Source of the DNA: Paenibacillus sp. MAEPY2
GTDB taxonomy: Bacteria; Bacillota; Bacilli; Paenibacillales; Paenibacillaceae
DNA: 64,000 nt
NCBI RefSeq assembly: GCF_000499205.1
Contig: NZ_AWUK01000047.1
Span: forward strand, 1 to 64,000
Direction of reading: 5' to 3'
Every line of letters starts with the position of its first letter. Positions within the stretch are counted from its first letter, which is position 1. The notes beneath the pieces are model-generated. The model was given only the letters and a program-made list of their open reading frames with translations, had not been told where the DNA came from and made no database searches. This document shows, one piece after another, positions 42,583 to 52,116 of the stretch. Both the position numbers and the translations under genes were made by a program.

Positions 42583-44025
42583 TTGAGCATAACGATGTCT
42601 CGTGGACAAGCTTATCTGCAACGGTTGAATGACGAACGCAATGTATGGCTGGATGGAGAACGTATTCGCGTTACGGAGCATCCTGCTTTCCGGGGAACCT
42701 TGCATACGATTGAAAGTTTGTTCAATCTGGTGGACGATGCGGACACGCGAGAAACAGTGGCTTATTGGGATGAGCAGACGGGGGGATATGTGCATCAGGC
42801 TTTTCGTGTACCTCGAACTTCGCTGGAAATCAACAACAGGGCGGCAGCCTTTCGATTGTGGTCCGATCACACCTATGGGGTCATGAGCCGTCTATCGGAT
42901 TACGCTCGATCCCGCCTGACTGGATGGTATGCCACGCGTGACGCCATGGCTGTATACGACCCAGCATTTGGAGGTAAAATCGCTGCCTATTATGATGAAG
43001 CCAAACGAAAGGATGCCTTCCTGACCATTGTTCAGCGTGACCCGCAGATTAATCGCGCTCTGCCTGTAGGGGAAGATGAAGATGCCATGCTCCGAATCAT
43101 GAGTACCAATAACGAGGGTGTTGTCCTCCGGGGCGCCAAGATGGTGGCAACTGCGGCTCCATATGCGGATGATATCATTGCATATCCAATTCAGCGCATT
43201 CCCGGACATCGCCCAGAACTGGCGCATATGGTTATCGTTGCAGCAGGCAGTCCAGGTTTACATATGGTATGTAGAGAATCTTTTGCTGTATCAGACTCAG
43301 ATACCGCTCATCCGCTCAGCATGCAGTATGATGAGATGGATGCCGTATTATTTTTTGACGACGTATTCGTACCATGGGAGCGCGTACTGCTGCACAACAA
43401 TCCGGAAGCGGTATGGCAGATTCGCTGCAACGCCGCATCCTCCAGTCTGGCTTATCATCAGAGCATTATTCGGCTGCATTCGAAGCTGGAATTCATCACA
43501 GCCATCACGTCTTCCATTGCCAAGGAGATTGGAGTGGATTCCTTCCTGAACGTACAGGAACAGCTTGGGGAAATGATTAGTCAGATGCACACGATTGAAG
43601 GACTCATCATTGCCTCCGAGGCACAAGCTGCGCCGGATGTTCATGGGAACTGGCTCCCATCATTCAAATATATCGAAACAGCCCGCAATTTGGGGAACCG
43701 TTATTATCCACGCGCTGTTGAGATTTTGAAGACGATCGCCGCCGGTGGTCTCATTCAGATCCCTTCCGGGAATCTGGAGCTGCAAAATAGTATCAGCCCC
43801 ATGATGAACAAGTATCTTGGCGGTGTAACGATGCAGGCACCGGAGAAAATTCGACTATTCCAGCTCGCCTGGGAGCTGACGGGAAGTCCTTTGGGAGCCA
43901 GACATGATCTGTATGAACGTTTCTACGCCGGCGACCCGGTACGCAATCGGGCGAGTCAGTATATGCAGTATGACAAGGACCGATTATATGCACGGGTTGA
44001 ACCATGGTTACATAGCAAGGGATGA
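42583..44025 (+). CDS. hpaB: 4-hydroxyphenylacetate 3-monooxygenase oxygenase component (HpaB family)
   Basis: 480 residues, TTG start 6 nt after AGGAGG. A two-component flavin monooxygenase subunit that uses reduced FAD and O2 to ortho-hydroxylate a phenol. Family motifs are the N-terminal RGQAYLQRLNDERNVWLDGERI, FVPWERVLL after YDEMDAVLFFDD, and the C-terminal PEKIRLFQLAWELTGSPLGARHDLYERFYAGDP. The last is shared by HpaB and its Bacillus relative YoaI. No flavin reductase (HpaC) or other catabolic gene is adjacent, so FADH2 must come from elsewhere. The true phenol is uncertain. The shared operator suggests induction together with the Asp-box protein. Confidence 0.92.
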   Translation: MSITMSRGQAYLQRLNDERNVWLDGERIRVTEHPAFRGTLHTIESLFNLVDDADTRETVAYWDEQTGGYVHQAFRVPRTSLEINNRAAAFRLWSDHTYGVMSRLSDYARSRLTGWYATRDAMAVYDPAFGGKIAAYYDEAKRKDAFLTIVQRDPQINRALPVGEDEDAMLRIMSTNNEGVVLRGAKMVATAAPYADDIIAYPIQRIPGHRPELAHMVIVAAGSPGLHMVCRESFAVSDSDTAHPLSMQYDEMDAVLFFDDVFVPWERVLLHNNPEAVWQIRCNAASSSLAYHQSIIRLHSKLEFITAITSSIAKEIGVDSFLNVQEQLGEMISQMHTIEGLIIASEAQAAPDVHGNWLPSFKYIETARNLGNRYYPRAVEILKTIAAGGLIQIPSGNLELQNSISPMMNKYLGGVTMQAPEKIRLFQLAWELTGSPLGARHDLYERFYAGDPVRNRASQYMQYDKDRLYARVEPWLHSKG

Positions 44026-44059
44026 ATGAAACTGAAGAAACGCTGCTTATTTTTCTTTG

Positions 44060-44098
44060 GATTTAAAGCTCTGGCCTGATGCCCGGGCTTTTTATTTA
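44060..44098 (+). terminator. Weak candidate terminator
   Basis: AAAGC...GCTTT stem with inner GG/CC pairs, followed by TTTATTT. It lies in the gap after the hpaB-like gene. Confidence 0.45.
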
Positions 44099-44243
44099 GG
44101 TTATCTTTAGAAATGGTTTAGATTGAATTAAGAGACGTAGTATATAGTAGTAACGTATAGACATGTGAACCAAAGGAAGCTGAAGTACGGATACAAATTC
44201 GAATGAGAACTGAATTTATTGAAATAGGAATGTGAGGATTCGC

Positions 44244-44951
44244 ATGAGATACACACTATTAATTGCAGATGACGAGCCCGAAATTGTGGAGCTGCTTCAG
44301 CTGTACCTGGAGAAGGACTACAACATTGTGACAGCCGTTAATGGCGTCGATGCGCTGCAGTGTATCCGTTCAACTCAGATCGATCTGGTCATACTGGATA
44401 TTATGATGCCCGTGATGGATGGACTGCAATTGATCAAACAAATCAGGTCCACACACCATATGCCTGTTCTGTTCCTGTCGGCCAAAAGCCAGGATCATGA
44501 CAAAATCCTTGGACTTGGATTAGGTGCCGATGACTATATCTCCAAACCTTTTAATCCCTTGGAGATTGTCGCCAGAGTGGAAGCCTTGCTCAGAAGAGTC
44601 AATCAATTTGATGCACCGGACGTGCCTGCTGCCAAAGAGTTAAATCTTGTGCTCGGTGAGCTCAGGCTTGATCGATCTCAATGTATCCTTTTTCGCTCGG
44701 GGAAGCCTGTGACGTTGACCTCTACAGAGTACAAAATCGTGGAGCTTCTGCTGGAGCAGCCAGGCCGTGTTTTCACGCGTAAAAAAATATACGAAGCCGT
44801 CTGGGGAGACTATTATGCGCACGAGGACAGCACGATCATGGTACATATCAGTAATATTCGGGAGAAGATCGAGCGTGACTCCAGGCAACCGGAATATTTA
44901 AAAACGATAAGGGGACTGGGATACAAAATTGAAGCGCCCATGGAAAGCTAG
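44244..44951 (+). CDS. OmpR-family response regulator
   Basis: 235 residues with IADDEPEIVELL pocket, D52 in ILDIMMPVMDG, ISKPFNP and a winged helix ending RGLGYKIEAPMES. ATG 44244 is preferred over an upstream GTG because TGAGG is spaced 8 nt from it. It overlaps the following kinase by 23 nt. No ABC exporter is adjacent, unlike the other three systems in the window; an AI-2E family membrane protein follows. Confidence 0.93.
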   Translation: MRYTLLIADDEPEIVELLQLYLEKDYNIVTAVNGVDALQCIRSTQIDLVILDIMMPVMDGLQLIKQIRSTHHMPVLFLSAKSQDHDKILGLGLGADDYISKPFNPLEIVARVEALLRRVNQFDAPDVPAAKELNLVLGELRLDRSQCILFRSGKPVTLTSTEYKIVELLLEQPGRVFTRKKIYEAVWGDYYAHEDSTIMVHISNIREKIERDSRQPEYLKTIRGLGYKIEAPMES

Positions 44952-46380
44952 AGAAAAGAGACTATTGCAAACGTCCCTGACCCTGGACTTTTTGCTGTTC
45001 AACTTCTTTTTGTTACTACTGGTAGCCATCGTGTACATTATCATTACGCTGGATGTGGTCGATTTCCGCATTTCGGATCAGGTGGTTGATCCCGATCTGA
45101 ATGTGGAGGCGCATGTGTATGTGACAGAACTGGAGAACGAATGGTTGTCCGGTAGTTCCGATGAGGCCAATAATACCGAGATTCAGCGTCTCAAGGACAG
45201 CGGGGGATGGATTGAAGTGCTCGATGCGGATCGCAGGGTCATTCGTTATATCGGGGACAAGCAGGATACGTTCACTCAATACAGTGAAGCCGAACTGTAT
45301 GAAGGACTCGAAAACCGAAATGAACAGCCTTACTACTACTCCATTAGTCCGCTATCGACAGATGGAACTGCTGAGTACGTTTTGCTAAAGATTCCGCGTG
45401 AGTTGGTCAGTGTGCGAATTAACGATAATCAACTGATTACCAATTTGAAGCATCCGTTATCGTTTTACATTATGATTGGGATCGGGCTGGTCTTGCTGCT
45501 GATATTTGTATACAGCTATTGGGTCGCCCGGCGAATCAAAAAACCGCTGAGTATCCTTTCTCTAGGTCTTACCCAGATGATTCAGGGGAATTATAGTACA
45601 CGCATGTCTATCTCGGCTGAGAGGGAATTTGTCCAGATTGGTGAAACCTTCAATTATATGGCGGACGTTATTGAGAATACATCTGCGGAGAAACGATATG
45701 CGGAAGAGAGCAAACAGCGACTGATTGTGGACCTGTCACATGATCTCAAGACCCCGATCACGAGTATTCAGGGGTACGCTCAGGCTTTGGTGGAAGGGCG
45801 TGGGGAAGACAAGGACAGACAGCAGCGATATCTGGGATATATCTACAACAAGTCCGTCCAGGTCGCGCGCATGATTCAGAATATGCTGGAATTGCTCAAA
45901 GTGGATTCACCTGACTTCCGTATGCACATTCAGCAGCGGGAAATCGGCGAATTCGTACGTGAAATTATGGCGGATACGTATGGGGAGATTGAGCAGAACC
46001 ATTTTGGCCTGCATGTGCTCGTCCCTGATGAAGAGATCTATGCAAGATATGATCCGGAACTGTTGTCCAGAGTGATTCAGAACCTGATCACGAACGCTTT
46101 GTCCTACAATCCAAGGGGAACGGAGCTGCGTGTGGAGTTAATTTCACTGGACAACCATGTGGTTATTGAGGTCGCTGATACCGGTGTAGGTATCCCTCAG
46201 GAATTGTGGGCAACCATCTTTGATCCATTTGTCCGAGGGGATGAAGCGCGTTCGGGAACCGGAGGGACAGGACTTGGACTGGCGATTGCGCGGCGGAACA
46301 CCGAGAAGATGGGTGGGCGATTAACCCTTTCCCGGCGCGGTCAGGAGACGACGGTGTTCACTATACAGATTCCGAAATAA
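44929..46380 (+). CDS. Sensor histidine kinase with HAMP domain
   Basis: 483 residues from TTG 44929, overlapping the regulator gene. Membrane segments lie at about 18-40 and 180-200, with a roughly 140-residue extracytoplasmic domain. Then come HAMP (RRIKKPLSILSLGLTQMIQGNYSTR), H271 in DLSHDLKTPITSIQGYAQAL, and an ATPase domain (NLITNALSYN, DTGVGIPQELW, GTGLGLAIARR). A later TTG at 44963 is an alternative start but has a poorer ribosome site. The signal sensed is unknown. Confidence 0.92.
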   Translation: MKRPWKAREKRLLQTSLTLDFLLFNFFLLLLVAIVYIIITLDVVDFRISDQVVDPDLNVEAHVYVTELENEWLSGSSDEANNTEIQRLKDSGGWIEVLDADRRVIRYIGDKQDTFTQYSEAELYEGLENRNEQPYYYSISPLSTDGTAEYVLLKIPRELVSVRINDNQLITNLKHPLSFYIMIGIGLVLLLIFVYSYWVARRIKKPLSILSLGLTQMIQGNYSTRMSISAEREFVQIGETFNYMADVIENTSAEKRYAEESKQRLIVDLSHDLKTPITSIQGYAQALVEGRGEDKDRQQRYLGYIYNKSVQVARMIQNMLELLKVDSPDFRMHIQQREIGEFVREIMADTYGEIEQNHFGLHVLVPDEEIYARYDPELLSRVIQNLITNALSYNPRGTELRVELISLDNHVVIEVADTGVGIPQELWATIFDPFVRGDEARSGTGGTGLGLAIARRNTEKMGGRLTLSRRGQETTVFTIQIPK

Positions 46381-46480
46381 AGAACCGACATAAAGGATAA
46401 GGTTGACATAAGCATTCTGTCATGCTGATCGCATTTTGCAAATTACTCATATAGAAAAGGTTAAGTGGAGGGGAAACTTT

Positions 46481-47560
46481 TTGTTCAAAGTAAATTCGTT
46501 TGTACGTTTCAGTATTGCACTGGCACTGATACTGATTAATATCTACCTGTTATCACGTGTCAGTTTCATTTTCCAACCGCTTGTTACCATGATTACGGTG
46601 ATTACCGTGCCGATGATGCTGTCCGTATTCTTTTATTATCTGCTGAGGCCACTCGTCAATTACATGGAAAAAAAGAAGCTGAATCGCACACTTAGCATTT
46701 TGCTGATCTATCTGGTGTTTGGTATACTGTTCGCCCTGTTTATTATAGGACTATGGCCTTCTTTACGTGAGCAGCTGGTTAACCTGGTAGAAAATGCACC
46801 AAATCTGCTTAATTCACTAAGTTTGCAGCTCAAAGAGCTCGAACAGAACGGTGCCATTACGGCTTTGTTCCCGGAAGGATCGACCCCGTTTTCTCAGATT
46901 ACGGATTACATTAACAAAGGCTTCACCTTTGTAACGAACTATGTGAGTGGATTCTTCTCACTCATATCCAGCTTTGCGATTGTTCTGTTCACCTTCCCGA
47001 TCATTTTGTTCTACATGCTGAAGCAGGGAGAGAAGTTCGGTCGTAAGCTGGTGCACATTGCACCCAAACGCTTCCAAAAAGACAGCCGTGAAGTTGTACT
47101 TGAAATCGATCAGGCGTTAAGTGGCTTTATCGTGGGACGAGTGCTCGTGAATCTGGCTCTGGGCGTGCTGATGTATATCGGTTTTCTGATCATTGGTCTC
47201 CCGTATGCTCTGCTGTTAACCGTGATTGCGGTCATCATGAACTTTGTTCCGTTTATCGGGGCAATCCTGTCTTCCGTTCCTATTGTCATTATGGGACTGG
47301 TGGTATCCCCTTCGGTTGCAATTTGGTCACTCATTATTATTCTGGTGGCACAGCAAATACAGGATAATCTGGTTGCACCGTATGTATTCGGCAAAAAACT
47401 CGATATTCATCCGCTGACCACCATTATATTGGTGCTGGGTGCAGGGGATCTGGGTGGTATTATTGCCATTCTGATTATCATCCCTGTCTACATGATCGTT
47501 AAAATTATTTTGGTTCGAATCTACCAGCTATTCTTCAAGGACAAATGGCAGAATGCTTAA
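46481..47560 (+). CDS. AI-2E family transporter-like membrane protein
   Basis: 359 residues from TTG 46481, with GGAGGGG 7 nt upstream (an earlier in-frame TTG at 46436 lacks one). About eight membrane segments. There is a central hydrophilic part (SLREQLVNLVENAPNLLNSL) and the family C-terminal half (FIGAILSSVPIVIMGL, QQIQDNLVAPYVFGKKLDIHP). The family was named for autoinducer-2 export in E. coli TqsA; many members instead move ions or other solutes, so no substrate is assigned. It is 100 nt after the kinase and 33 nt before an Asp23 gene, suggesting one operon. Confidence 0.9.
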   Translation: MFKVNSFVRFSIALALILINIYLLSRVSFIFQPLVTMITVITVPMMLSVFFYYLLRPLVNYMEKKKLNRTLSILLIYLVFGILFALFIIGLWPSLREQLVNLVENAPNLLNSLSLQLKELEQNGAITALFPEGSTPFSQITDYINKGFTFVTNYVSGFFSLISSFAIVLFTFPIILFYMLKQGEKFGRKLVHIAPKRFQKDSREVVLEIDQALSGFIVGRVLVNLALGVLMYIGFLIIGLPYALLLTVIAVIMNFVPFIGAILSSVPIVIMGLVVSPSVAIWSLIIILVAQQIQDNLVAPYVFGKKLDIHPLTTIILVLGAGDLGGIIAILIIIPVYMIVKIILVRIYQLFFKDKWQNA

Positions 47561-47593
47561 ACATGGATAACTTATATAAAAGGAGTGGAAATC

Positions 47594-47992
47594 ATGTCTG
47601 AAATCATCCCACAACCATACACTGAACCTGAGTATATTGAGCCACAATCTGTTCAAATGGGCGCCATTCATATTTCCAACGATGTTGTGTCCAAAATTGT
47701 CGGCATGGCCGCTCAGACGACCGTAGGAATAACCTCCATGTCGGTTGGTCTTACCGAAGGAATCGCCAAGAGCATCAGCGGGAAAAGCTTGCAAAAAGGG
47801 ATTGATGTGGCGATCAAAGATGACCAGGCATCCATCCAGCTACGAATCAATGTTCAATATGGCAGCAAGATGCATGAAGTCTGTCAGGAGCTTCAACATA
47901 ATGTGCAGCAAGCTGTGGAGCAATTAACAGGCATTATGGTGAATGAAATTAAAGTGCAAGTGGTAGGCGTGACCATGCAGGAGCAGATTTAA
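47594..47992 (+). CDS. Asp23/Gls24 family envelope-stress protein
   Basis: 132 residues with AAGGAG before ATG 47594. The Asp23 domain is clear: GAIHISNDVVSKIVGMAAQTTVGI, then IDVAIKDDQASIQLRINVQYG and VQQAVEQLTGIMVNEIKVQVVGV. These proteins sit at the cell periphery and respond to envelope or alkaline stress. It is likely cotranscribed with the AI-2E-like membrane protein, which may be its membrane anchor (inference, as with AmaP/Asp23 pairs elsewhere). Confidence 0.92.
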   Translation: MSEIIPQPYTEPEYIEPQSVQMGAIHISNDVVSKIVGMAAQTTVGITSMSVGLTEGIAKSISGKSLQKGIDVAIKDDQASIQLRINVQYGSKMHEVCQELQHNVQQAVEQLTGIMVNEIKVQVVGVTMQEQI

Positions 47993-48057
47993 AGCAAAAC
48001 GAGTAGAATGAATGGAATCCAGCTATAAGCAGGTCATCATATCCTGTGTAAAAATAC

Positions 48058-48105
48058 AAAAACAGCACCTTTCCATTAGCTGCATAAATGGGAAGGTGCT
48101 GTTTT
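48058..48105. terminator. Bidirectional terminator
   Basis: AAAACAGCACCTTTCCATT pairs with AATGGGAAGGTGCTGTTTT, A run before, T run after. The stop codon of the convergent AraC gene lies inside it. Confidence 0.9.
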
Positions 48106-48921
48106 GTGTTTGCGATAATACGTGGGGGCTTCGCCCATGACTTTTTTGAACATTTTCGAGAAAAGCAGCTGGTCGGCGTATCCAACGGAACGGGAGATAT
48201 CCCCAATGGTCAAAGTCGGGTCCAGCGTCAGTTCAGCCGCCCTGCGCATTCGGTAATTGACCAGATAAGATTGAATGCTGGTGCCCATCTTGTCTTTGAA
48301 GAGGGAGCACAAGTAACTGCGCTGTAACCCAACATGAGAAGCAATGGACTGTACGGTTATGGCGTTGGCATAATTAATCTCAATGAAATCCATGACCTGA
48401 GTGACATAGGTTTCTTTCGTGTAATCCTGGAACAGAATAGGTCTGTCCTCACTGGCCCGATCAATCAATATGGAGAAAAACTGAAATAGCAATCCCGTCA
48501 TGCTTATCTCCCATCCTTTATGGGTATTACGAGAGCTGATCATGCGGTGCAGACAGGAGCGCAGCTCGTCATCTTCATTGCCCAGCTCAAAGATCGGATG
48601 GTGCTCAGACAGGCAGGCCTGCTGCAATAGCGAAGGGCAGGTGCTTCCTTGGAAAGCTACCCAGCTGTACTCCCATGGGTCAGACTGATCTGCTTCATAA
48701 TGAACGACAGAATGGGGGACGATGAGAAATCCCTGTCCTTTGCGCAGCTCAACCTTTTTGCCTCCAACTTCAAAGGTGCCTTTTCCGTCCAAAATGTAAT
48801 GGATTTTGTAGTAATCCCGCATGGCCGGACCAAAGTAGTGACCGGGTGCGCAAGCTTCTGTACCGTAATGAAGGAGCTGCAGCTCCTGAAAGTGATTATT
48901 TTTGCACAAATATGTAATCAA
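48076..48921 (-). CDS. AraC-family transcriptional regulator
   Basis: 281 residues. An N-terminal cupin-like ligand domain (YYKIHYILDGKGTFEVGGKKVELRKGQGF, residues about 35-70) is followed by two C-terminal helix-turn-helix units (ITVQSIASHVGLQRSYLCSLFKDKMG and IGDISRSVGYADQLLFSKMFKKVMGEAPTYYRK). The arrangement is that of AraC regulators controlling sugar or glycoside use. It is divergent from the aldo-keto reductase gene with about 200 nt between them, so that gene is the probable target. Confidence 0.92.
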   Translation of the reverse strand: MITYLCKNNHFQELQLLHYGTEACAPGHYFGPAMRDYYKIHYILDGKGTFEVGGKKVELRKGQGFLIVPHSVVHYEADQSDPWEYSWVAFQGSTCPSLLQQACLSEHHPIFELGNEDDELRSCLHRMISSRNTHKGWEISMTGLLFQFFSILIDRASEDRPILFQDYTKETYVTQVMDFIEINYANAITVQSIASHVGLQRSYLCSLFKDKMGTSIQSYLVNYRMRRAAELTLDPTLTIGDISRSVGYADQLLFSKMFKKVMGEAPTYYRKHKTAPSHLCS

Positions 48922-49124
48922 GGCTATTCACTCCTGTTATGAGGTCGTTATACCTTGCATTTTAACATATAAAAGGTGAAAAGGAATCGTTTTATGAATA
49001 TCATTTGATGAAGATAACAATCATTTTTCCATATCGTTGTAGTGAAATGCCATATCGTTTTGCTTTGAAACTGTCTAAGATGAAAGGGTATTCAATAACT
49101 TTTACAGGAAAAGAGAGAATAACG

Positions 49125-50129
49125 ATGCCCTATACTGCGAATGAACAACGATACAGTGAAATGAAGTACGCACGCTCCGGCAAAAGCGGAATCAAGCTGC
49201 CGCAAATTGCTCTTGGCCTATGGCAGAACTTTGGTGGAAATCGTACCCTTGATATTCAGGAAGAGATGATTCTGCGCGCATTCGATCTGGGAATTAACCA
49301 TTTCGATCTGGCAAATAATTATGGTCCACCTCCAGGATCAGCTGAAGAGAATTTTGGTGTCATTTTCAAAAAACATCTGCGTCCTTATCGTGACGAACTG
49401 CTCATCTCGACCAAGGCAGGTTATCATATGTGGAACGGACCTTACGGCGAATGGGGTTCCCGCAAAAACCTGATTGCCAGTCTGGACCAAAGTTTGGGTC
49501 GTATGGGATTGGATTATGTAGATATTTTCTATCATCACCGTCCAGATCCGGATACACCGCTCGAAGAAACGATGACTGCGCTGGATCATATCGTTAGACA
49601 GGGCAAAGCGCTGTATGTAGGTTTGTCCAACTATGATGCTGTACAGACTAAGGAAGCCATTACTATTTTGCGTCGTCTCGGTACGCCTTGTCTCGTTCAC
49701 CAGCCAAACTATTCAATGCTGCATCGCTGGATTGAGGATGGATTGCAGGATGTGCTGGATGAGCACGGTGTAGGTTCGATTGCCTTCTGTCCGCTTGGCC
49801 GCGGTCAGTTGACGAATAAATATGTGGACAAGCTCAAGGAAGAGCGCACCAACCCAACAGGCAATTTGAGAAAAGAAGCCTATACGGACGAACGAATCGC
49901 CAAGTTCGAAGCACTTCAGACGGTTGCCGAGCGGAGAGGCCAAACGATCTCCCAGTTGGCGCTGAACTGGATTTTGCGTGGCAACCGGGTTACCTCAGCC
50001 CTGATTGGTGCCAGTCGTGTGTCCCAGATCGAAGAAAACGTAGCCGCCCTTCAGGCACCAGGCCTGACAACGGAAGAGCTGAATGAAATCGAAAGCATCT
50101 TGGATGGCATCGGAAACTATGCTTGGTAA
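49125..50129 (+). CDS. Aldo/keto reductase (YghZ / glyceraldehyde-3-phosphate reductase-like)
   Basis: 334 residues from ATG 49125 (AGGAAAAGAGAG upstream; an ORF extension to 49005 is not supported by a ribosome site). TIM-barrel NADPH-dependent reductase. The catalytic tetrad is visible: D/Y in FDLANNYG, Lys in ISTKAGY and His in IFYHHRPD. ALIGASRVSQIEENVAAL is the C-terminal cofactor motif. The GPPPGSAEENFG and MWNGPYGEWGSRKNL stretches are typical of the YghZ branch, which reduces small aldehydes. Divergent AraC control is likely. Confidence 0.92.
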   Translation: MPYTANEQRYSEMKYARSGKSGIKLPQIALGLWQNFGGNRTLDIQEEMILRAFDLGINHFDLANNYGPPPGSAEENFGVIFKKHLRPYRDELLISTKAGYHMWNGPYGEWGSRKNLIASLDQSLGRMGLDYVDIFYHHRPDPDTPLEETMTALDHIVRQGKALYVGLSNYDAVQTKEAITILRRLGTPCLVHQPNYSMLHRWIEDGLQDVLDEHGVGSIAFCPLGRGQLTNKYVDKLKEERTNPTGNLRKEAYTDERIAKFEALQTVAERRGQTISQLALNWILRGNRVTSALIGASRVSQIEENVAALQAPGLTTEELNEIESILDGIGNYAW

Positions 50130-50220
50130 CTTGTAACGGAGAGATATGACTTTGGAGATTCAGAGTCATGTCTACCATGGGAAAATATAAAAACTATGAT
50201 ATAGATATATTGGGATAATT

Positions 50221-50257
50221 AAACGTGTCTTCCTGTAGTCAGGAGGACACGTTTTTG
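50221..50257 (+). terminator. Rho-independent terminator after the aldo/keto reductase
   Basis: AAACGTGTCTTCCTG / CAGGAGGACACGTTT with one mismatch, 4-nt loop, TTTTGTTT tail. Confidence 0.92.
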
Positions 50258-50374
50258 TTTTACGAAACATTCTTTATTTAGGAGATGTACCTTAAAGGGC
50301 ATCATTTAATTGACCTATGTTTATTTTTTTTCTAAACTAGTTCATATCATAGCACCAGGTCCTAGGATTTAGGG

Positions 50375-50380
50375 TATAAT
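50375..50380 (+). promoter_or_regulatory. Consensus -10 box before the acyl-CoA synthetase gene
   Basis: TATAAT about 40 nt upstream of the TTG start; no good -35 is visible at the right distance, so confidence is limited. Confidence 0.4.
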
Positions 50381-50422
50381 ATATAGATGCTATACATTTG
50401 AAATATGAAGGAGAGGCTCCAT

Positions 50423-52015
50423 TTGAATTTTCAACAGTGGATTTCGCCTGAAACTTATAACCTGACATCCGAGATGGAGAATCACCCGTCGGATCGGGTT
50501 GCACTTAGATGGCTGAGCGATCATAAAGAATTGGAAGAGATCACTTATGGTGAGTTATTAAAGCAGGCAAATCGTCTTGCTGGAGGCTTGCGTGGTCTTG
50601 GTTTGGAGAAGGGCGACCGGGTGCTGGTCATGGTACCACGCCGGATTATTGCCTATGTCATTTACATTGCCTGCCTGAAACTGGGCATTGCAGTTATTCC
50701 TTCTTCCGAGATGCTGCGTGCGAAAGATCTGGAGTATCGTCTCCGGCATTCCGAGGCGCGGGCTGTCATTGTCTGGTCCGAGACTACCGCTGAAGTTGAA
50801 AAGATAGATGCAGATTTGCCAGCATTGGCACACCGCATCGTCGCTTCACCAAATGGTGATGATCGCGTACCTGGAGAAGGCTGGGTTAACGTACATCAGT
50901 TAATGCAAGGCCAATCTGATACGATGGCTGCGGTGGAAACCCATCGTGACGATATGGCCATTCTCGCATATACCTCGGGTACGACCGGGAATCCAAAAGG
51001 GGTAGTACATAGTCATGGGTGGGGATATGCCCATTTGCGGATCGCTTCATCGTTATGGCTGGATATACAGCCTTCGGATACGGTCTGGGCAACCGCAGCA
51101 CCTGGATGGCAAAAATGGATCTGGAGTCCGTTTCTGTCCGTACTCGGAAGAGGGGCGACCGGACTCGTCTACAATGGATCCTTCCAACCCAAACGTTATC
51201 TGGAACTGATGCAGGAGCATCATATCAATGTCCTCTGCTGTACGCCGACGGAATATCGCTTAATGGCCAAGGCAGACGATCTTGGTAAGCATGATCTGTC
51301 CGCGTTGCGCAGCGCCGTGTCCGCAGGTGAACCGTTGAATCAGGAAGTGATTGAAATTTTCCAACGTCACTTTGACCTGACAATCCGGGACGGATATGGA
51401 CAAACCGAGAGTACACTGCTGATCGGCAGTTTGAAGGATGCTCCCGTACGAATCGGTTCGATGGGGCAGTCGATTACACCAGGCCTCATTGAGATCATCA
51501 ATGAAGAGGGACAACCTGTACCTGCTGGTGAAGTAGGAGATATCGCGGTGCATAAGGACATGCCAGCCTTGTTCCGTGCCTATTATCAGGATGAGGGACG
51601 GAAGGAAGCGAATCAGCGCGGGGATTATTTTGTAACAGGTGACCGCGCACGTAAAGACGAAGAAGGCTACTTCTGGTTTGAAGGACGCAGTGATGATATC
51701 ATTATCAGTTCGGGATACACGATTGGACCGTTCGAGGTGGAAGAAGCGCTGATGAAACACGACAGCGTGAAGGAATGTGCAGTTGTGGCAAGCCCCGATG
51801 AGATCCGTGGCAACGTAGTGAAAGCATTTGTTGTGCTGAGAGACGAGTCTCTCGCATCACCTGAACTGGCGCGTGAACTGCAAAATCATGTGAAGGCATG
51901 GACAGCACCATACAAATATCCACGCAAAATCGAGTTTGTAGCCGATCTGCCGAAAACAAACTCCGGTAAAATTCGCCGCATTGAGCTGCGTGAGCAGGAA
52001 AAACGTAAGGCTTAG
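50423..52015 (+). CDS. Acyl-CoA synthetase (AMP-forming, AcsA/YtcI-like)
   Basis: 530 residues. TTG 50423 is preferred because AAGGAGAGG lies about 8 nt upstream; ATG 50405 overlaps that site. An ANL-superfamily ligase activating a short or branched carboxylic acid to its CoA thioester via an acyl-adenylate. Motifs are AYTSGTTGNPKGVVHSH (P-loop), GYGQTES, YFVTGDRARKDEEGYFWFEGRSDDII with the hinge, and the catalytic Lys in KTNSGKIRRIE. The WATAAPGWQKWIWSPF segment is typical of medium-chain acetyl-CoA synthetase-like enzymes. The acid substrate is not determined. About 100 nt separate it from the aminopeptidase gene. Confidence 0.92.
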   Translation: MNFQQWISPETYNLTSEMENHPSDRVALRWLSDHKELEEITYGELLKQANRLAGGLRGLGLEKGDRVLVMVPRRIIAYVIYIACLKLGIAVIPSSEMLRAKDLEYRLRHSEARAVIVWSETTAEVEKIDADLPALAHRIVASPNGDDRVPGEGWVNVHQLMQGQSDTMAAVETHRDDMAILAYTSGTTGNPKGVVHSHGWGYAHLRIASSLWLDIQPSDTVWATAAPGWQKWIWSPFLSVLGRGATGLVYNGSFQPKRYLELMQEHHINVLCCTPTEYRLMAKADDLGKHDLSALRSAVSAGEPLNQEVIEIFQRHFDLTIRDGYGQTESTLLIGSLKDAPVRIGSMGQSITPGLIEIINEEGQPVPAGEVGDIAVHKDMPALFRAYYQDEGRKEANQRGDYFVTGDRARKDEEGYFWFEGRSDDIIISSGYTIGPFEVEEALMKHDSVKECAVVASPDEIRGNVVKAFVVLRDESLASPELARELQNHVKAWTAPYKYPRKIEFVADLPKTNSGKIRRIELREQEKRKA

Positions 52016-52116
52016 ATCATTGTGTGTAATCAAAGAGTTGGAAATATTAGCATAAGTAGTGAAGGGGAAGGAATCGATTCTAAACATTCAAATATGAATT
52101 AGGAGTGAACACAACC

